A stretch of DNA of 13,613 bases. Origin: JBFLYC01 sp040756735 (GTDB taxonomy: Bacteria > Bacillota > DSM-16504 > Desulfitibacterales > Desulfitibacteraceae). The position numbers and the translations under genes are program-made. This document shows positions 1-7,079 of the stretch, piece by piece (position 1 is the first letter of the stretch; every line of letters starts with the position of its first letter). The stretch spans positions 1 through 13,613 of the forward strand of contig JBFLYC010000050.1 of the NCBI GenBank assembly GCA_040756735.1, read 5' to 3'. A model generated the notes under the pieces. It was not told where the DNA came from. It saw only the letters and a program-made list of their open reading frames with translations, and did not search any database.

Positions 1-539
1 TTTTGACCTTCTATTTGTATCTGCTTTTCCAAGAAGGATACCGATTGATTCATCCTGTGCTTGTTTTGCTCATTAATAAATTTAATAAATTCCTGGGACA
101 GTATATTGGCAATTTCTGCTGCAAAAGCAGGGTCTTTATCATTGACAGAGATCTCCAGGAGTCGTGTATCTTTCACAGCCTGCACTTCTATTTTGTCTGC
201 AAGACCTGTCAATGTCATTCCTTCTCTACTAGCCTGTACACTATCAAGAACGGCTTTTAGCACTTCAGGATTTTTTACCTGTCTGCGAAGACCCTCTATT
301 GTCATCATGGGATATTGAGAAATAGACTCCAAAAGCACTGAAAACATGCTGTCAGCTTCCAGAGCCCTGATATTTGGCTGGTTAATCAAAAGCATCGCTT
401 TTGCCTGATATGTAGGTGATATTATTAAAAAGCTGAAAACACCGCTTACTAAGACAGCTGCGATTGTAATTGCTGCAATAAGCATTTTGCCTCGTATTAA
501 GACTTCGATTAGCTCTCGTAAATTGATTTCTTCTTCCAT
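1..539 (-). CDS. Wzz/YveK-type polysaccharide chain-length determinant, N-terminal part (runs off the left edge)
   Basis: An open frame runs without a stop from an ATG at 537-539 to the left edge, giving about 179 residues. An AGGAGTG ribosome binding site lies about 9 nt upstream of the start. The protein begins MEEEINLRELIEVLIRGK. A hydrophobic membrane segment follows at about residues 19-40, then the phrase SPTYQAKAMLLIN, which is the usual layout of the Wzz / capsular polysaccharide co-polymerase N-terminus. The later part is helical and rich in charged residues, as expected for the extracytoplasmic domain. Known family members set the chain length of O-antigen or exopolysaccharide, or act as membrane adaptors for a BY-type tyrosine kinase. 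The second membrane segment and C-terminus lie outside the window, so the subtype is unknown. A polysaccharide biosynthesis locus probably continues to the left. The family assignment is fairly secure; the exact role is inference. Confidence 0.8.
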   Translation of the reverse strand, partial: MEEEINLRELIEVLIRGKMLIAAITIAAVLVSGVFSFLIISPTYQAKAMLLINQPNIRALEADSMFSVLLESISQYPMMTIEGLRRQVKNPEVLKAVLDSVQASREGMTLTGLADKIEVQAVKDTRLLEISVNDKDPAFAAEIANILSQEFIKFINEQNKHRMNQSVSFLEKQIQIEGQ

Positions 540-583
540 ACCTTCAATCACTCCTGAATACAACTGATGATACACCAATATTA

Positions 584-591
584 ATTATACA
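584..591 (-). promoter_or_regulatory. Candidate -10 element for the Wzz-type gene
   Basis: Read on the minus strand, the region contains TG followed directly by a perfect TATAAT (hexamer at 584-589), 45-50 nt upstream of the Wzz-type start codon. No good -35 hexamer lies 16-18 bp further upstream. A perfect TTGACA at 629-634 (minus) is too far away to pair with it. The call rests on the -10 hexamer and its position only. Confidence 0.3.
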
Positions 592-715
592 TGATTTACA
601 AATTCTTTGCTTTAATATTTTTTTCCATTGTCAAACTATCATCGGGAAAAATTGCTTTTGTGTTTATTTAATAAGTTAGACGCAGACTAAGATAATTGGT
701 TGCTGTTATATTGTT

Positions 716-751
716 AAAAAGAAACAGCGTCTGAGTTCATCAGACACTGTT
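716..751 (-). terminator. Rho-independent terminator after the broken XRE gene
   Basis: Minus-strand reading gives a 12-bp stem (arms 740-751 and 723-734, one G-U pair, 5-nt loop) followed by a T-rich run at 716-722. It lies about 50 nt beyond the stop codon of the frameshifted antitoxin-like gene. It would separate that transcript from the Wzz-type gene further left. Confidence 0.7.
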
Positions 752-798
752 ACATGAAACATTTCTATGTCTTCCATTTATTCATGAATAGTTCTATG

Positions 799-1088
799 CT
801 AATCCTGACTCTGAATAGGAACAACTGCCAAAGTCATGCCCAATGGATGTAACAATTTTAAAATTGTAGTGAGTTGTGGATCCATACGATTATTTTCCAA
901 TCTTGCAATAAAAGTTTGCTTTACACCACTTATAGCCTCAAGTTCTGCTTGGGTAAGTCCTTCTCTTTACGAGCTTCCAAAATTTCCCTTATGATTTTAA
1001 TTTTGAGGTTTATCTCATCTCTATCTTCCGGTGTTAATGCATCAAGGTTTTTATGAATATCGTCCCATTTTCTTGTTTTTACAGCCAT
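799..1088 (-). pseudogene. Frameshifted XRE-family (HigA-like) antitoxin/regulator
   Basis: Translation starts at ATG 1086-1088 with an AGGAG site upstream, giving MAVKTRKWDDIHKNL and then a helical stretch ending EARKEKDL. The frame breaks there, near position 957. Adding one base, as if a GG had become G, restores a textbook helix-turn-helix: TQAELEAISGVKQTFIARLE, then NNRMDP, continuing to a stop at 799-801. The repaired product would be about 96 residues, the usual size of HigA-type antitoxins of the XRE family. In such systems the protein represses its own operon and neutralises a RelE/HigB toxin, but no intact toxin gene is visible on either side. The uninterrupted frame as it stands ends after about 52 residues of the repaired frame. 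Either the gene is inactive or the sequence carries a single-base error. Confidence 0.75.
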
Positions 1089-1381
1089 ATCATTTACTCC
1101 TGTTAAATCAAGTTTACTCCTGTGCATTACGGTTACAACAATTGAATTTCTAGTAATTTAGCTCTTCGGTTTTAACCATGATAATGCCTCCCAAACAACA
1201 GTTCTGCAATAATTATGCAGAACATAAGTTTGGTTTGCAACACCTTTCTGATTAAAATACATAGTCAATACATATGTTTGGATTATAATTTTTTAGATAC
1301 AGTTAACATGAGCTGCAGCCGTGCAGCCCGAACTGCAGCCCGAAATGTAATTGCAAACAAAATAGTACTCTTGTTAAAAAT
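1089..1381. other. Intergenic stretch without a convincing gene
   Basis: No supported coding region was found. The stretch contains an inverted repeat (arms 1201-1208 and 1216-1223, GTTCTGCA / TGCAGAAC, 7-nt spacer). Nearby, at 1311-1344, TGCAGCC is repeated three times. A HigB-type toxin gene would be expected here if the neighbouring antitoxin-like gene had kept its partner. The minus-strand frames hold only peptides of about 10-22 residues, with no recognisable toxin remnant. Confidence 0.5.
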
Positions 1382-3271
1382 CTAGAGCAGCCTGTCCAGA
1401 TTTTCTCTAAGCTCTAAAGGTATGGTTACAATTGTCGTTCTTCTGCCGTTAATTAAAGCTTTTCCTACAAAGACAAGGCACACCGACCATAATAAACCCA
1501 ATTCAGATACCGGCGGCTCCTCATTCCAAAAATAACCATCACCTTCAGTAGAGCCAAACTTCCTGGCAATTGGACCGGCCGCGCTCCAACCCCCCTTGAC
1601 CAGCAGGAATTTTAACAACTCTATTTCACTGTCTTCCAGATCTTCGATAACGCCTTTCAAATTATCCTGGTTTGTAATAAACTCGACCAGAGCTTTTTCT
1701 CTTTCCTTCCTGGTGCGATAATTGGGAAGGCCATAGTAGTCACAAGCGCCTTCAAGCCAAATTGCAGGCATATTTTTCATGCCTCTTACTAATGGTGCGT
1801 CCACCGGCAGCGCTTTGGCTTCTATTTCTTTTCTCTTTTTCTCCCCATATTGTAAAAGCAGATATTCAGGATCAAGCACAAGCCCGTCGTCTGCAAACCC
1901 ACCGCTGCTTATTATTAATGCATGTCTTAAAGCTTGTATTTGTTCTTTGATCTCAGGTTTAATACGTTTTTCTTCAATTCTATCTAACAGCTCAAGGGCC
2001 TCTGCGTTCTTGCCCATCTCTTTGTAGTTAAGCGCCTTGTTAAACAGTACTGACGGGTGATTAAGATATATATTATCCAGCAGGTCAAGGTTTTGCAAGC
2101 TTTTTTCATAGTCACCCATTGTATAATACAATTGGCTTAAAAAAAGCAAAACATCTGCAGATACCTTTCCCTTTGCTATAACAGTATTCAACAGGTTAAT
2201 TGCTTCTTCTGACTTGTCCTTGCTAAAAAGCTTTTTGACCTCCTGCATGGCTTCATCTAATTCTTTAGTATTTTTGTCCAGCACTTTAACTTCGCTGATT
2301 TTAATTTCACTCATTGCACCATCAATCAGAACAGGAATCTTTTCATCATGCCGGTATACTCCCAGGTCAATCAGCGCTCTTGCAGCTGCAAATTTAACAT
2401 CCATGGATACAGTTGAAGCCATAAGCAGCTCTTTTCCAAGCTCCATTCCCCATTCTTTTCCATATAAAATAAGTATACTTGCTGCAGCATCAATATTCTT
2501 GGCAGTTTGTGACGGGTCAAACAAAACAGACAAGGCACTCAATTTAACCCCACTATTTGCAACGTAGCTGCTTAAGCTTGCTGCATCATCCTTAACATTG
2601 ACTTTAATATCATCTATTCCTAGGCCTGTAATTTTGTAAGGCAATTGAAAAGGGGGCACTATACCCCTGTCGGCCATGATGGCTATTCTTTGCATATGTA
2701 TAGATATGCTCTCGTTATTAGTTACAGAAGCCCAACAGCTGGCAGCCTGACGATACTTGCGCAGGTTAAAAGCTGCTATCCCGGCTATAAATTTCATTTG
2801 GCAACTATCAAGGAGGTTTTCCCAGCGACGATACAAGCTGTACGCCTGCCGATGCTCTCCCAGGACACCTGCTGCTTCAAGGATACTAAGTGCATATTCC
2901 TTCCAATATTCAGGCACCTTTGCCTTGTTTCTATATAGGGACATGCCTTGCTCAAAGTCTTTAAGGGCCTCACCTAACTCATAAGCTGCTCTCTTTTTGT
3001 TTCCCAGTTTTACACATATCTGGACAGCAAGGCTGTGTCCAAAAGGATTAGGCAATGCCGATTTTTCGATATTTGGTTCTATAGACTTCAGGGCGCGTTC
3101 TGGATCCCCACTGTGATACAGTGCCAGGCCCAGGTTATTCCTTGCAATCGGGTCATTCTTGGGATCAAGCCCAATAACCTTTTGAAAATGTGCTGCTGCC
3201 TTGCCAAACTCACCTTTTCTAAGCAGTTGTAAGCCTTGTTCCATCACATCAAAAATACTTTTATTATGCAT
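1382..3271 (-). CDS. TPR-repeat protein with an unassigned C-terminal domain
   Basis: This predicts a cytoplasmic protein of about 629 residues with no signal peptide or membrane segment. TPR-type helix pairs are visible at roughly residues 7-75 (EQGLQLLRKGEFGKAAAHF and the following repeat) and again at about 340-430 (NLLNTVIAKGKVSADVLLFL and the two repeats after it). The region between is helical and resembles decayed repeats. The last 100 residues or so form a distinct module with an ELLKFLLVKGGW segment and a hydrophobic LGLLWSVCLVFVGKALI stretch. This faintly recalls a winged-helix fold, but I cannot name the family. I chose ATG 3269-3271 because AGGA lies 8 nt upstream. An in-frame ATG at 3278-3280 overlaps that site and is less likely. 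TPR proteins act as protein-protein scaffolds; the partner is unknown. The gene has its own promoter. Confidence 0.8.
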   Translation of the reverse strand: MHNKSIFDVMEQGLQLLRKGEFGKAAAHFQKVIGLDPKNDPIARNNLGLALYHSGDPERALKSIEPNIEKSALPNPFGHSLAVQICVKLGNKKRAAYELGEALKDFEQGMSLYRNKAKVPEYWKEYALSILEAAGVLGEHRQAYSLYRRWENLLDSCQMKFIAGIAAFNLRKYRQAASCWASVTNNESISIHMQRIAIMADRGIVPPFQLPYKITGLGIDDIKVNVKDDAASLSSYVANSGVKLSALSVLFDPSQTAKNIDAAASILILYGKEWGMELGKELLMASTVSMDVKFAAARALIDLGVYRHDEKIPVLIDGAMSEIKISEVKVLDKNTKELDEAMQEVKKLFSKDKSEEAINLLNTVIAKGKVSADVLLFLSQLYYTMGDYEKSLQNLDLLDNIYLNHPSVLFNKALNYKEMGKNAEALELLDRIEEKRIKPEIKEQIQALRHALIISSGGFADDGLVLDPEYLLLQYGEKKRKEIEAKALPVDAPLVRGMKNMPAIWLEGACDYYGLPNYRTRKEREKALVEFITNQDNLKGVIEDLEDSEIELLKFLLVKGGWSAAGPIARKFGSTEGDGYFWNEEPPVSELGLLWSVCLVFVGKALINGRRTTIVTIPLELRENLDRLL

Positions 3272-3296
3272 TTTACACATCCTGTTTCAATATTTT

Positions 3297-3321
3297 GGTT
3301 TCACCGCATTTGGGTTTCACC
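3297..3321. repeat. Direct repeat in the TPR-gene leader
   Basis: GGTTTCACC occurs at 3297-3305 and again at 3313-3321, a 16-bp period (GGTGAAACC on the minus strand). Both copies lie between the predicted promoter and the start codon of the TPR gene. They could be a regulator site or a chance repeat. Confidence 0.4.
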
Positions 3322-3339
3322 CCACTCTTATTACGTTTT

Positions 3340-3368
3340 AATATACAAAAGTGTGACGCAATAATCAA
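3340..3368 (-). promoter_or_regulatory. Sigma-A-type promoter of the TPR gene
   Basis: On the minus strand, TTGATT (3363-3368) and TATATT (3340-3345) are separated by exactly 17 bp. The -10 hexamer is preceded directly by TG. Each hexamer is a reasonable match to the housekeeping consensus. The predicted start of transcription leaves a leader of about 60 nt before the TPR gene. Confidence 0.6.
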
Positions 3369-3399
3369 GCATGTTCTTATGATTATGACCTTATAAAAC

Positions 3400-3428
3400 T
3401 TTAAAATGACTATGACTTTTAGTCAGTA
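3400..3428 (+). repeat. Left terminal inverted repeat of the IS1595-type element
   Basis: It begins TTTAAAATGACTATG, and the same 15 bases start the right end read on the opposite strand. Over 29 positions there are five mismatches to the right repeat. Confidence 0.7.
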
Positions 3429-3495
3429 CCCCATTGTCAACGGAACATTTGTTTAATATAATTAACTACAAACACTTGTTTGGAGGTTATTGGCT

Positions 3496-3834
3496 ATGGC
3501 TAAACAAGAAGCAATAAGCTTCATGGAGTTTAAGAATAAATTTAATAGTGAGGACGTTTGTAGGGTGCACCTTTTTAAGATGCACTGGTCTGATGGTTTT
3601 AAGCGCCTTAAATCCGGCAACGAGACCTATTACGTTATTTCAACAAGAAACCGCTATGAGTGCACCGCTTGCCACTATCAAGCATCCGTCACAGCAGGTA
3701 CCGTTATGGAGAAGACGCACATTAAGCTTGAAAAATGGTTTTGGGCCATTTACTTTGTTGGAAGAGACAAAAGAGGGTGTTCGGCCATGAAGGACCGGGA
3801 TTCACAATACCTCGCAAAAAATAAGGTATACTGA
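3496..3834 (+). pseudogene. Truncated IS1595-family transposase, N-terminal zinc-ribbon region
   Basis: The ATG at 3496 follows GGAGG with 9-nt spacing and gives 112 residues; the family is normally around 300. Residues 50-95 carry the family signature: RNRYECTACHYQASVTAGTV, then a WFWAIY motif and DKRGCSAM. The N-terminal zinc ribbon normally has two Cys pairs. The second (Cys56, Cys59) is present, but the expected CPKC at 37-40 reads RLKS. Each of those three differing codons is one base away from the expected Cys, Pro and Cys codons. Homology stops after GCSAM at about residue 98, and 14 unrelated residues follow before a stop just inside the right inverted repeat. The DDE catalytic domain is therefore absent. 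The product cannot be an active transposase. A DNA-binding remnant is possible but improbable given the lost zinc ligands. Confidence 0.8.
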
Positions 3835-3857
3835 GCTAACGACATAGTCATTTTAAA
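3829..3857 (-). repeat. Right terminal inverted repeat of the IS1595-type element
   Basis: The reverse complement begins TTTAAAATGACTATG and matches the left end at 24 of 29 positions. It begins 5 nt upstream of the stop codon of the truncated transposase frame. Confidence 0.7.
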
Positions 3858-3996
3858 TATTTCTCCAGTTGCATGCTCCTAGCAAAATAGAAAGATTGAA
3901 TAATCATCATCAACTAGTTAATTGTTTGACAATATTATATCTTAAGTGGTGCGGGGATCTATACCCCTAGAATCTTAAATCTGGTTTGTTTTACAT

Positions 3997-4030
3997 AAAA
4001 AGAGCGACCCTTTTGTGGGTCACTCTTTTT
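3997..4030 (-). terminator. Rho-independent terminator of the S-layer-type gene
   Basis: A 14-bp stem (arms 3997-4010 and 4017-4030, one mismatched or wobble position) with a 6-nt loop lies just beyond the stop codon of the SLH protein gene. AAAAAG and CTTTTT tracts on the two sides let it work in both directions, so it would also stop reading-through from the left. Confidence 0.8.
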
Positions 4031-4041
4031 TGGTTTACTGC

Positions 4042-6720
4042 TTATTCAATTATAGCCATCCAGGTAATAATGTTAGTGTTTGTTTTAATACCAAATCCAA
4101 CTACGCTGCCAACAAAGACATCATCTAGATCAGCATAAACTGGGTTGTCACCGCTAATGTCATAAATTACTGTGTCTTTATCTACGACTAGATTATATAC
4201 AACCTCACTTCCACTATTCTGAACTATATTACCATTTTTGTCAAACAGTTTAATCTGAACGCTATTCTGAGTTCTGTTGACTCTTGTTACTTCAAACTGA
4301 TATACATCGCCAGCTACAGAGTATTTAGCTTTGACAGCGTGGGTTGCGCCATCAGCAACAGATGTAGCGCCTGCTTTGAGCTCCCAGTTGAAACCTTCAT
4401 TAGTAGTACCATCTTGACGGCCTACTAAAATAGTAGCACTACTAAGCTTACTACCACTAATATTGTACTCAACTATTTGATGCTTCCTTAAGTCATTATA
4501 ATTTGCAGGAACGGAATTTGAAACAGTATTGTACGTTGTGGTGGTGCCTCCATCATTAATAGTGACGTACCTGCCGTCTTTGTTAACACCCTTACCCATA
4601 ACAACTGCATAATCGCCAGTTGTAGTTGCAGGTAATGTTGTTACCAGGTATTCAACTTCGTGGCCACCTGAAATCTTAACATATACTCTATTGGCATTTA
4701 ATGCATCCCATCCTGCTGACCTGCCAACTACTTGCCAATCATCAGAATCAGGTTCTGATATGTCAAAGATTACTGTATCAGCGGTTAGAGTATACCATAC
4801 ACCGCCAATTTGTACCTGCCAAGTATCTTTATCCTTGTTTCCTACAAGCTTACCCTCAGTACCTAAGTCAGCTATTTTACCTTGTACATCAAAATTCTTA
4901 ATTGCACCGTCATCGTCTAAATTGAACTTAACAAATGAGCCTTTATCAAATGAAATTGGCTCACTATTAGGATCAACATTCCTTGCAGAACTGTCTGAGT
5001 CACTGGTAACAGTATATTTCTTGCTGCCATTTTCAGTGAGAATAGTAATAGAGTTAATTTTGTCTTTACCAATGTCTGAGCCAGGAGCGCTAGCTCCGCC
5101 ACCTTTATAATCAAGTGACCAAGTCTTAACAACACCGTACATCCAGCCTGATGTACCAGCTTCATCTGCTATAATAGCGCCAACTTTGCCTAAACCATTT
5201 AAAATCAATGTTACTTCTTCGCCATAATAAGCATCCAATGTGTCTGCAGATGTAAGAGCAGCAAAGCTATCGCCATCAGTGGAGAAGCTAAGTGTTGCTG
5301 GATTCTTAACATCGTAGCTCTTGCCATCAACTTTAATCTTTGTAACTTGATTGCTGCTGTTGATTTCAATGGAATCTAATTCCCCGGTTACTTTTTCGCT
5401 GCTAACATAAATTAGCCATGCGAGACCCTTAGCATTTTTACTAACTCTTAGAGTGTCATATTCTTTAAGTGCATCAAGGCCAACAATTTCTCCACCTTTG
5501 ATGATCATGTAGTCGACACTGCTGGTCAACTGGTCAGTAATACGTGGGTTTGATCCAAAGTTGTCATGATAAACAATTCTCTTGGCTGCGGTAACTTCGC
5601 TAAGAATAGCATAATTCGCAAAGTCATTTTTCTTAATTGCTACCACTTCGCCTTTTTTGTTCAACATTAATGTCAATCTGTCTGCAGACTGGTTAGAATT
5701 TACATCCGACCAATCAGAAGCGGAGGAACCAAAACCAGTAACAGGAATGTTTGCTGCAGCTAGTGTATATCTCTTGCCATCCTTGTCAGTTTCAACTCTG
5801 GTATCGCTAACCCTTAAAATATCCTTATCAGTTACTACACCATAGTCTTTTACTATAATCGAAACAGCTTCATCATCATCATTGAGAAGGAAAATGGCAA
5901 TTTTACCAGAAAGGTCGGGTACACTCTTAGCGCCAGAAATTACAGCATTCTTAGCAACTTTAATTGATGGATACCCAGTACTAAAGGCTGCGTTGCCATC
6001 ATGGCTTTCAATGCGAACCAAATCCAAGAGTGTGAATTCGTCTTTATTGGGGTCATAGCTCCAATCTTTAATAAAGACTTCTTTGCTGACAAAACCATCG
6101 AAGGTATCTTCTAAAAGAGTTCTAACTGGTGATTTTTCTTCAAAAATACCATCAGATGCTTTCCACTGAACTACATCCTGATCCAAAGTCTGGTCTGCAA
6201 GGATAAATACTTTACCTCTTACAGCCATACCTTTTGCGTCAAAGGATACGCCCTTAGTTACACCTAGCTGTGCAGCCTTAGAAATATAATTAGTTGGCCA
6301 CATGCCTGGTAGGTTGTCATTATAACCGACTATCCTTAATAGTACGGTTAAAACCTCTGAGTAAGAAATATTGTCATTTGGCTTGAAAGTACCATCGGGA
6401 TAACCCTTTACAAAACCCTGGCTTGCTGCCAAGTTAATCCAACCAGTGTACCATACGCCTGCTTTAACATCGGTAAACTGGGAAGGAGTGTCCTTGAGCA
6501 GGTCAGCTGCATCCTGCAATCCTGCAAGCACAACTGCTACTTTAGTAAATTCTGCACGGGTAATGTTTCTTTCCAGTCCAAATGTTCCATCGGGATACCC
6601 TTCAATAATGCCTAGCGCATTCAGCTTGGAAGCTGAAGCTTCTTCACTAGCTGCTGCTACACCGGCGAAGGCGAAGAGAAGGACAGCGATGGTTAGAAGA
6701 ACAATTAATGATCTCTTCAT
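4042..6720 (-). CDS. SLH-domain surface protein, probable S-layer protein
   Basis: This encodes 892 residues from ATG 6718-6720, chosen because AAAGGGGG lies 11 nt upstream and because MKRSLIVLLTIAVLLFAFAG is an ideal signal peptide start. An in-frame ATG 30 nt upstream would bury the signal peptide. Cleavage is likely near AAA-SEE at about residue 24. Three SLH modules follow at roughly 31-68 (GYPDGTF and an ITRAEF motif), 82-133 (FTDV, then GYPDGTFKPND) and 140-185. The TRAE-type motif is intact only in the first; the others read ISYSE and AVRGK. SLH modules bind pyruvylated secondary cell wall polysaccharide. The remaining 700 or so residues are rich in Asp, Gly, Thr and Val, look beta-stranded, have few or no Cys, and match nothing I can name. 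Size, long leader and strong terminator suggest an abundant S-layer protein; abundance is inference. Confidence 0.88.
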   Translation of the reverse strand: MKRSLIVLLTIAVLLFAFAGVAAASEEASASKLNALGIIEGYPDGTFGLERNITRAEFTKVAVVLAGLQDAADLLKDTPSQFTDVKAGVWYTGWINLAASQGFVKGYPDGTFKPNDNISYSEVLTVLLRIVGYNDNLPGMWPTNYISKAAQLGVTKGVSFDAKGMAVRGKVFILADQTLDQDVVQWKASDGIFEEKSPVRTLLEDTFDGFVSKEVFIKDWSYDPNKDEFTLLDLVRIESHDGNAAFSTGYPSIKVAKNAVISGAKSVPDLSGKIAIFLLNDDDEAVSIIVKDYGVVTDKDILRVSDTRVETDKDGKRYTLAAANIPVTGFGSSASDWSDVNSNQSADRLTLMLNKKGEVVAIKKNDFANYAILSEVTAAKRIVYHDNFGSNPRITDQLTSSVDYMIIKGGEIVGLDALKEYDTLRVSKNAKGLAWLIYVSSEKVTGELDSIEINSSNQVTKIKVDGKSYDVKNPATLSFSTDGDSFAALTSADTLDAYYGEEVTLILNGLGKVGAIIADEAGTSGWMYGVVKTWSLDYKGGGASAPGSDIGKDKINSITILTENGSKKYTVTSDSDSSARNVDPNSEPISFDKGSFVKFNLDDDGAIKNFDVQGKIADLGTEGKLVGNKDKDTWQVQIGGVWYTLTADTVIFDISEPDSDDWQVVGRSAGWDALNANRVYVKISGGHEVEYLVTTLPATTTGDYAVVMGKGVNKDGRYVTINDGGTTTTYNTVSNSVPANYNDLRKHQIVEYNISGSKLSSATILVGRQDGTTNEGFNWELKAGATSVADGATHAVKAKYSVAGDVYQFEVTRVNRTQNSVQIKLFDKNGNIVQNSGSEVVYNLVVDKDTVIYDISGDNPVYADLDDVFVGSVVGFGIKTNTNIITWMAIIE

Positions 6721-7079
6721 GTAGTTTATTTCCCCCTTTAATGTTTTCAAAGATCAAAGTCCGGTTTTTCCTCTAGTGCAACACGACAATTATCTACGGT
6801 AAGTACTTTGCTCGGCTCTCCTGGGTGGAGCACCACTCCTTTCAAATATGTATTTTCGCATCAGCATATTAACCTAAAGGGTGTATAGGCCACGGTACTA
6901 ATGTGGGTACCGATAGCTTTCTTTGTTTTTGTACTCACTATTAAATACGCAGGATGGTTGTCTTATCCCTTCACTTTTTTTTAATTTTTTTAGGAAAATT
7001 TTTCTTGCCCATCATAATGGATATTAGACAATTATGGAAATATTCCTGCCTCTAGAGAGAATTTTTTTCATGTGATCAA
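6721..7079 (-). promoter_or_regulatory. Long structured 5' leader/intergenic region of the S-layer-type gene
   Basis: No gene lies in these 359 bases. If transcription starts near the candidate promoter at about 7010, the mRNA has a leader of roughly 290 nt. It contains a perfect 6-bp hairpin (CGGTAC/GTACCG, arms 6893-6898 and 6907-6912) and a GC-rich hairpin around 6823-6838. I compared it by eye with the consensus cores of the c-di-GMP I and II, c-di-AMP, fluoride and guanidine riboswitches and found no match. Long stable leaders are known for S-layer mRNAs in other bacteria, and that is the likeliest explanation. Confidence 0.45.
7011..7040 (-). promoter_or_regulatory. Candidate promoter of the S-layer-type gene
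   Basis: Minus-strand TTTCCA (7035-7040) and TATGAT (7011-7016) are 18 bp apart. The -10 is one base off consensus; the -35 matches four of six. A-rich sequence follows downstream. It is the best candidate I found in the gap, but not a strong one. Confidence 0.35.

Larger units (their letters stand above)
3400..3857 (+). mobile_element. Decayed, internally deleted IS1595-type insertion sequence
   Basis: The element is bounded by terminal inverted repeats at 3400-3428 and 3829-3857 that match at 24 of 29 positions; the outer 15 positions are identical. It encloses the N-terminal part of an IS1595-family transposase. At about 460 bp it is roughly half the length of a complete element of this type, so the catalytic core has been lost. 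No convincing 8-bp target duplication flanks it (TATAAAAC on the left, TATTTCTC on the right), which suggests age or later change. It could only move if a full-length relative elsewhere supplied transposase. Confidence 0.75.

Noticed and set aside
629..634. Perfect TTGACA (minus strand) upstream of the Wzz-type gene
   Set aside because: No -10 hexamer lies 16-18 bp downstream; the TATAAT at 584-589 is about 39 bp away, so they cannot form one promoter.
1311..1435. A Cys-rich plus-strand frame (CSPNCSPKCNCK) beginning near the TGCAGCC repeats, which could suggest a small modified peptide
   Set aside because: The frame has no ATG, GTG or TTG start after the preceding stop and no ribosome binding site, and its second half overlaps the TPR gene's 3' end antisense.
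3953..3967. GGGGATCTATACCCC hairpin to the right of the IS remnant
   Set aside because: A four-to-five-base stem without a T-tract; the good terminator lies at 3997-4030, so this is probably incidental.
4691..5110. 139-codon plus-strand open frame inside the S-layer-type gene
   Set aside because: It is antisense to a gene with a clear signal peptide and SLH domains, lacks a ribosome binding site and has the unnatural composition of a shadow frame.
6721..7079. Known riboswitch (c-di-GMP, c-di-AMP, fluoride, guanidine) in the S-layer gene leader
   Set aside because: By-eye comparison with their conserved cores found no adequate match; isolated words such as GCAAAG or GCTGATG are not in the required context.
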